Shown: positions 7,253 through 9,306 of the stretch, one piece after another | How the letters are laid out: every line of letters begins with the position of its first letter | Numbering within the stretch: position 1 is the first letter of the stretch | Source of the DNA: an uncultured Lachnospiraceae bacterium | GTDB lineage: Bacteria > Bacillota > Clostridia > Lachnospirales > Lachnospiraceae | DNA length: 9,306 nt | NCBI GenBank assembly: GCA_945788595.1 | Contig: CALZMS010000024.1 | Coordinates: forward strand, 1-9,306 | Direction of reading: 5' to 3' | Notes under the pieces: generated by a model | The model's database searches: none | What the model saw: the letters and a program-made list of their open reading frames with translations, nothing else | Told to the model about the DNA's origin: nothing | Made by a program: the position numbers and the translations under genes

Positions 7253-7684
7253 TCAGATCACTATTCCCATTTCCTGCATACCTTCTGCAATGGCATCCAT
7301 ATCATCATAGTTACTGTTCTCTGCCCACTTCTCTTTGCTCCAGATCTCGATCCTTGTGATATTACCAGTCAGTACAACATCCTTTTCCAGACCAGCAAAT
7401 TCTCTCAGCGTTGCCGGAATGAGAATTCTCCCCTGCTTGTCCAGTTCACAGGATGTGGCGCCTGCTACAAAGAATCTTGAAAAGGTTCGCGCATTTTTAT
7501 TCGTCAGTGGTAAAGCTTTGAGTTTTTCTTCAAAGGCGGTCCATTCATCCATGGGATAGATAGAAAGGCAACCGTCAAGGCCTTTTGTCAGTACGAACTC
7601 TTCCCCAAGCTGTTCTCTGAACTTCGACGGTATGATCAATCTCCCCTTAGCGTCAATCGAATGACTGTATTCTCCCATGAACAT
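7253..7684 (-). CDS. mraZ: Transcriptional regulator MraZ
   Basis: MraZ is a DNA-binding protein with two AbrB-like (SpoVT/AbrB) half-domains that forms a ring and represses or tunes its own dcw operon. The 143-residue product has the same length as I recall for B. subtilis MraZ and begins [15 protein letters not shown]. The two repeated signature motifs are DAKGR (11-15) and DKQGR (82-86). I chose the ATG at 7684 because AGAGG (7695-7699) lies ten bases upstream; an ATG at 7678 is possible but worse spaced. The frame stays open up to a GTG at 7780, but that extension runs through the operator and leader and has no family support. It is the first gene after the operon promoter and sits directly behind a 10-bp-period array of its expected binding sites, so negative autoregulation is likely. 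Confidence 0.97.
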   Translation of the reverse strand: MFMGEYSHSIDAKGRLIIPSKFREQLGEEFVLTKGLDGCLSIYPMDEWTAFEEKLKALPLTNKNARTFSRFFVAGATSCELDKQGRILIPATLREFAGLEKDVVLTGNITRIEIWSKEKWAENSNYDDMDAIAEGMQEMGIVI

Positions 7685-7766
7685 AATGCAATAACCTCTT
7701 ATCTGATGATCTACAGCTCCCTCCTGTCTATCATCCGGCAGCGTAGGCGAAACCGCCACAGTTCCT
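7685..7766 (-). other. mraZ 5' leader downstream of the operator
   Basis: This untranslated stretch lies between the MraZ box array and the mraZ start. It holds a small GGCG/CGCC hairpin (7746-7757, four-base loop) and the mraZ ribosome binding site (7695-7699). An additional perfect AGGAGG (7720-7725) has no ATG, GTG or TTG at a useful distance behind it. I see no riboswitch or T-box signature. Confidence 0.4.
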
Positions 7767-7803
7767 CCATTTGCCACCACTTTTCTCCACTTTGTACCAC
7801 TTG
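7767..7803 (-). promoter_or_regulatory. MraZ box array (four direct repeats, 10-bp period), predicted operator
   Basis: Reading the minus strand, four units related to AAAGTGG begin exactly ten bases apart. On the plus strand they are at 7797-7803 (one mismatch), 7787-7793 and 7777-7783 (both perfect), and 7767-7773 (degenerate). MraZ is known to bind short direct repeats with a 10-bp period between the promoter and mraZ: TGGGN-type boxes in E. coli and AAAGTG-type boxes in Mollicutes. The array starts at about the predicted transcription start, a position suited to repression. The assignment rests on period, place and match to the known motif. Confidence 0.85.
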
Positions 7804-7810
7804 TACCCCT

Positions 7811-7839
7811 ATTCTACCCCAGGGATTGGGAAAGTGCAA
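7811..7839 (-). promoter_or_regulatory. Putative sigma-A-type promoter of the mraZ operon
   Basis: On the minus strand, TTGCAC (7834-7839) and TAGAAT (7811-7816) are separated by exactly 17 bases. An AT-rich stretch directly upstream (about 7847-7880) could act as an UP-like element. Transcription would start near 7804, right at the edge of the MraZ boxes, giving a leader of about 120 bases. The promoter lies downstream of the lgt terminator, as expected for the first promoter of a separate operon. Confidence 0.75.
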
Positions 7840-7840
7840 G

Positions 7841-7885
7841 AGGGAAATACAGAAAATTCTTTACGTTTTATTTACAGATTTCCCT
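7841..7885. repeat. 8-bp inverted repeat just upstream of the mraZ promoter
   Basis: AGGGAAAT (7841-7848) and ATTTCCCT (7878-7885) are perfect inverted copies separated by 29 AT-rich bases. The inner arm ends two bases from the -35 hexamer. It could be an operator for an unknown regulator, a second weak hairpin after the lgt terminator, or chance. Confidence 0.4.
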
Positions 7886-7886
7886 T

Positions 7887-7969
7887 AAAAAAAGGCACAA
7901 AAAGAGCGAAAAGTTCATGTTTTGGGGATGCATACCACATTTATCCCAAAAAATGTTCTTTTCGCTCTT
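7887..7969 (-). terminator. Long-hairpin rho-independent terminator after lgt
   Basis: AAGAGCGAAAAG (7902-7913) and CTTTTCGCTCTT (7958-7969) form a perfect 12-bp stem. An imperfect extension continues toward the apex through the GGGGA/TCCC segments (7924-7928 with 7944-7947), leaving a loop of about 15 bases. In the minus-strand direction the stem is followed by five Ts (7899-7903) and, after a short gap, seven more (7887-7893). It begins about 35 bases after the lgt stop, which fits the end of a ychF-lgt transcript. On the plus strand the run after the stem is poorer and there is no gene to terminate. Confidence 0.85.
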
Positions 7970-8003
7970 ATGTTTTCGTTTCTATACTGCCCAGGGTGGG
8001 AGA

Positions 8004-8909
8004 TCAGCCCAATTTCTGTCCTGTTTTTCCGTTTTTCTCATTTACCAGACATCCCTGATTTCTGCACTGGTGATTTCGGAGCAAAAGTCCTATGACTGCG
8101 GCCACCACCATAGCTCCCGACAACAGCTGGGAAACAGGCAGCGACGTGCCCGGCACCAGAAGCTGATCGGTTCTCAGACCCTCGATCCACACTCTGCCCA
8201 GTCCATAGCCCATCACATAGGTCAGAAATACCTGCCCGTCAAACCTCTTACGGCCGATCAGAATCAGCAAAATGATCAGAAGTCCCAGATTCCACAGACT
8301 TTCGTAAAGAAAAGTGGGGGATACCTGAATGAATTCCACGCCATCTATCGTCACCGCATGATCCCACATGGTCTGTGTGATCTCATTCTGGCGCACCGCG
8401 GATACCGGAAGCTGCATGGCAAACAGTCCGTCCGTATATTCTCCAAAGGCTTCACGGTTAAAAAAGTTTCCCCAGCGGCCCATGATCTGTCCGAACACTA
8501 CGCCAAGGATCAGGATATCCGCCATATGGAGAAAGCTTTTTTTCTTCACCCGGGAATACACGAACACGGTCAGCGCGCCAAAAATTATTCCGCCGTAAAT
8601 GGCAAGACCGCCGTTTCGGATATTAAACACCTGTAAAAGATCATCCTTATACATGTCCCAGGCGAAAAAAACATAATAGGCTCTGGCACCCACAATACCG
8701 ATCAGGATAGCCATAAGGCTTACATCGTAATAATCGTCCGGATTTTCGCCAAATCTTTTTGCCGTATACAGGATCAATGCCATGGCGATCAGCATACCGA
8801 TCACAATGACTACACCGTAGTATGCAATGGTAAATCCAAAAATACTGAAATTTTTCCCCACATGCTCCAGGTGGATGCCCAGATGTGGGAAATAGATCTG
8901 CATATCCAT
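8004..8909 (-). CDS. lgt: Prolipoprotein diacylglyceryl transferase Lgt
   Basis: Lgt is the integral membrane enzyme that moves a diacylglyceryl group from phosphatidylglycerol to the lipobox cysteine of prolipoproteins, the first step of lipoprotein maturation. The 301-residue product has about seven membrane segments. The Lgt signature is GRWGNFFNREAFG (144-156), with R145 matching the essential arginine of that motif in E. coli. Other family blocks are GGLAIYGG (100-107), PTFLYESLWN (198-207) and GLGRVWIEGLRTD (236-248). At the position of E. coli H103 there is a tyrosine (Y105). I chose the ATG at 8909 because GGAGG (8918-8922) lies eight bases upstream; a second ATG two codons later is less well placed. 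The gene starts 20 bases after ychF, so the two are likely co-transcribed, and it is followed by a strong terminator. Confidence 0.97.
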   Translation of the reverse strand: MDMQIYFPHLGIHLEHVGKNFSIFGFTIAYYGVVIVIGMLIAMALILYTAKRFGENPDDYYDVSLMAILIGIVGARAYYVFFAWDMYKDDLLQVFNIRNGGLAIYGGIIFGALTVFVYSRVKKKSFLHMADILILGVVFGQIMGRWGNFFNREAFGEYTDGLFAMQLPVSAVRQNEITQTMWDHAVTIDGVEFIQVSPTFLYESLWNLGLLIILLILIGRKRFDGQVFLTYVMGYGLGRVWIEGLRTDQLLVPGTSLPVSQLLSGAMVVAAVIGLLLRNHQCRNQGCLVNEKNGKTGQKLG

Positions 8910-8929
8910 GCTGTATTCCTCCGGAAAAC

Positions 8930-9306
8930 TTATACGTTAAAACGGAACAGGATCACATCGCCATCCTGTACCACATACTCTTTTCCTTCCATGCGGACAA
9001 GACCTTTTTCTCTGGCACCTGCATAAGAACCGCAATCCAGAAGATTCTGGTAATTGACGACCTCGGCTTTAATGAAGCCTCTCTCAAAATCTGTATGGAT
9101 CTTTCCGGCAGCCTGGGGAGCCTTGGTACCGATCTTGATAGTCCATGCTCTGGTCTCATCCTCACCGGCTGTCAAAAAACTCATCAGACCCAGCAGACGA
9201 TAGCTGGCTGTGATCAGTTTATCAAGACCGGACTCCTCGATGCCCAGATCTTCCAGAAACATTTTTTTCTCATCGTCATCCAGCTCGGAGATCTCTTCCT
9301 CGATCT
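8930..9306 (-). CDS. ychF: Redox-regulated ATPase/GTPase YchF, C-terminal part (cut by window edge)
   Basis: YchF (OLA1 in eukaryotes) is an Obg-family P-loop protein that binds ATP and associates with ribosomes. Only the last 125 codons are in the window; the frame is open to the right edge, so the P-loop domain lies outside. The visible part includes the end of the helical insertion with DEKKMFLEDLG, followed by a C-terminal TGS domain. Segments such as GLMSFLTAGEDETRAWTI, AAGKIHTDFERGFIKAEV and the terminal DGDVILFRFNV are strongly typical of YchF. It lies 20 bases upstream of lgt in the same direction. Confidence 0.93.
   Translation of the reverse strand, partial: IEEEISELDDDEKKMFLEDLGIEESGLDKLITASYRLLGLMSFLTAGEDETRAWTIKIGTKAPQAAGKIHTDFERGFIKAEVVNYQNLLDCGSYAGAREKGLVRMEGKEYVVQDGDVILFRFNV

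Noticed and set aside
7714..7737. A seven-codon leader peptide (ATG at about 7737) upstream of mraZ
   Set aside because: It has no ribosome binding site at a proper distance and no run of regulatory codons. A frame this short is expected by chance.
7685..7780. N-terminal extension of mraZ from the GTG at 7780
   Set aside because: The extension runs through the operator repeats and leader. MraZ proteins start at MFMGEY, where AGAGG is well placed.

Overview
The window is the front half of a division and cell wall (dcw) gene cluster from a Gram-positive, probably spore-forming Clostridia-type bacterium. A member of the Lachnospiraceae is my best guess, inferred from gene order, protein style and moderate GC; the sequence alone does not prove the family. 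Every gene I support is on the minus strand, so the cluster reads from the right edge to the left edge.

In transcription order: the 3' end of ychF (GTPase/ATPase, cut by the right edge); lgt (prolipoprotein diacylglyceryl transferase); a 318-base gap holding a long-hairpin terminator, a sigma-A-type promoter and an array of MraZ boxes; mraZ (cluster autoregulator); rsmH (16S rRNA m4C1402 methyltransferase); an FtsL-like bitopic division protein; a 754-residue class B penicillin-binding protein (FtsI/PbpB position); a rho-independent terminator; a second, 582-residue class B penicillin-binding protein (SpoVD position); a 111-base gap with a strong-looking internal promoter and a small hairpin; mraY (lipid I synthase); and the N-terminal half of murD (cut by the left edge).

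The genes work together as follows. MraZ sets expression of the first part of the cluster. FtsL and the first PBP are expected to act in the septal synthesis complex. MraY and MurD supply lipid-linked and soluble peptidoglycan precursor. The murE and murF genes, which sit between the PBPs and mraY in many bacteria, are absent here. The regulatory signals cut the cluster into at least three units: ychF-lgt, mraZ-rsmH-ftsL-PBP1, and mraY-murD onward. The second PBP lies between a terminator and a new promoter.

I see no mobile element, CRISPR array, tRNA, rRNA or phage gene, and no previously undescribed system. The points worth a second look are regulatory (MraZ boxes, a terminator that overlaps a start codon, the internal mraY promoter) and one active-site variation (KTA in place of KTG in the second PBP).
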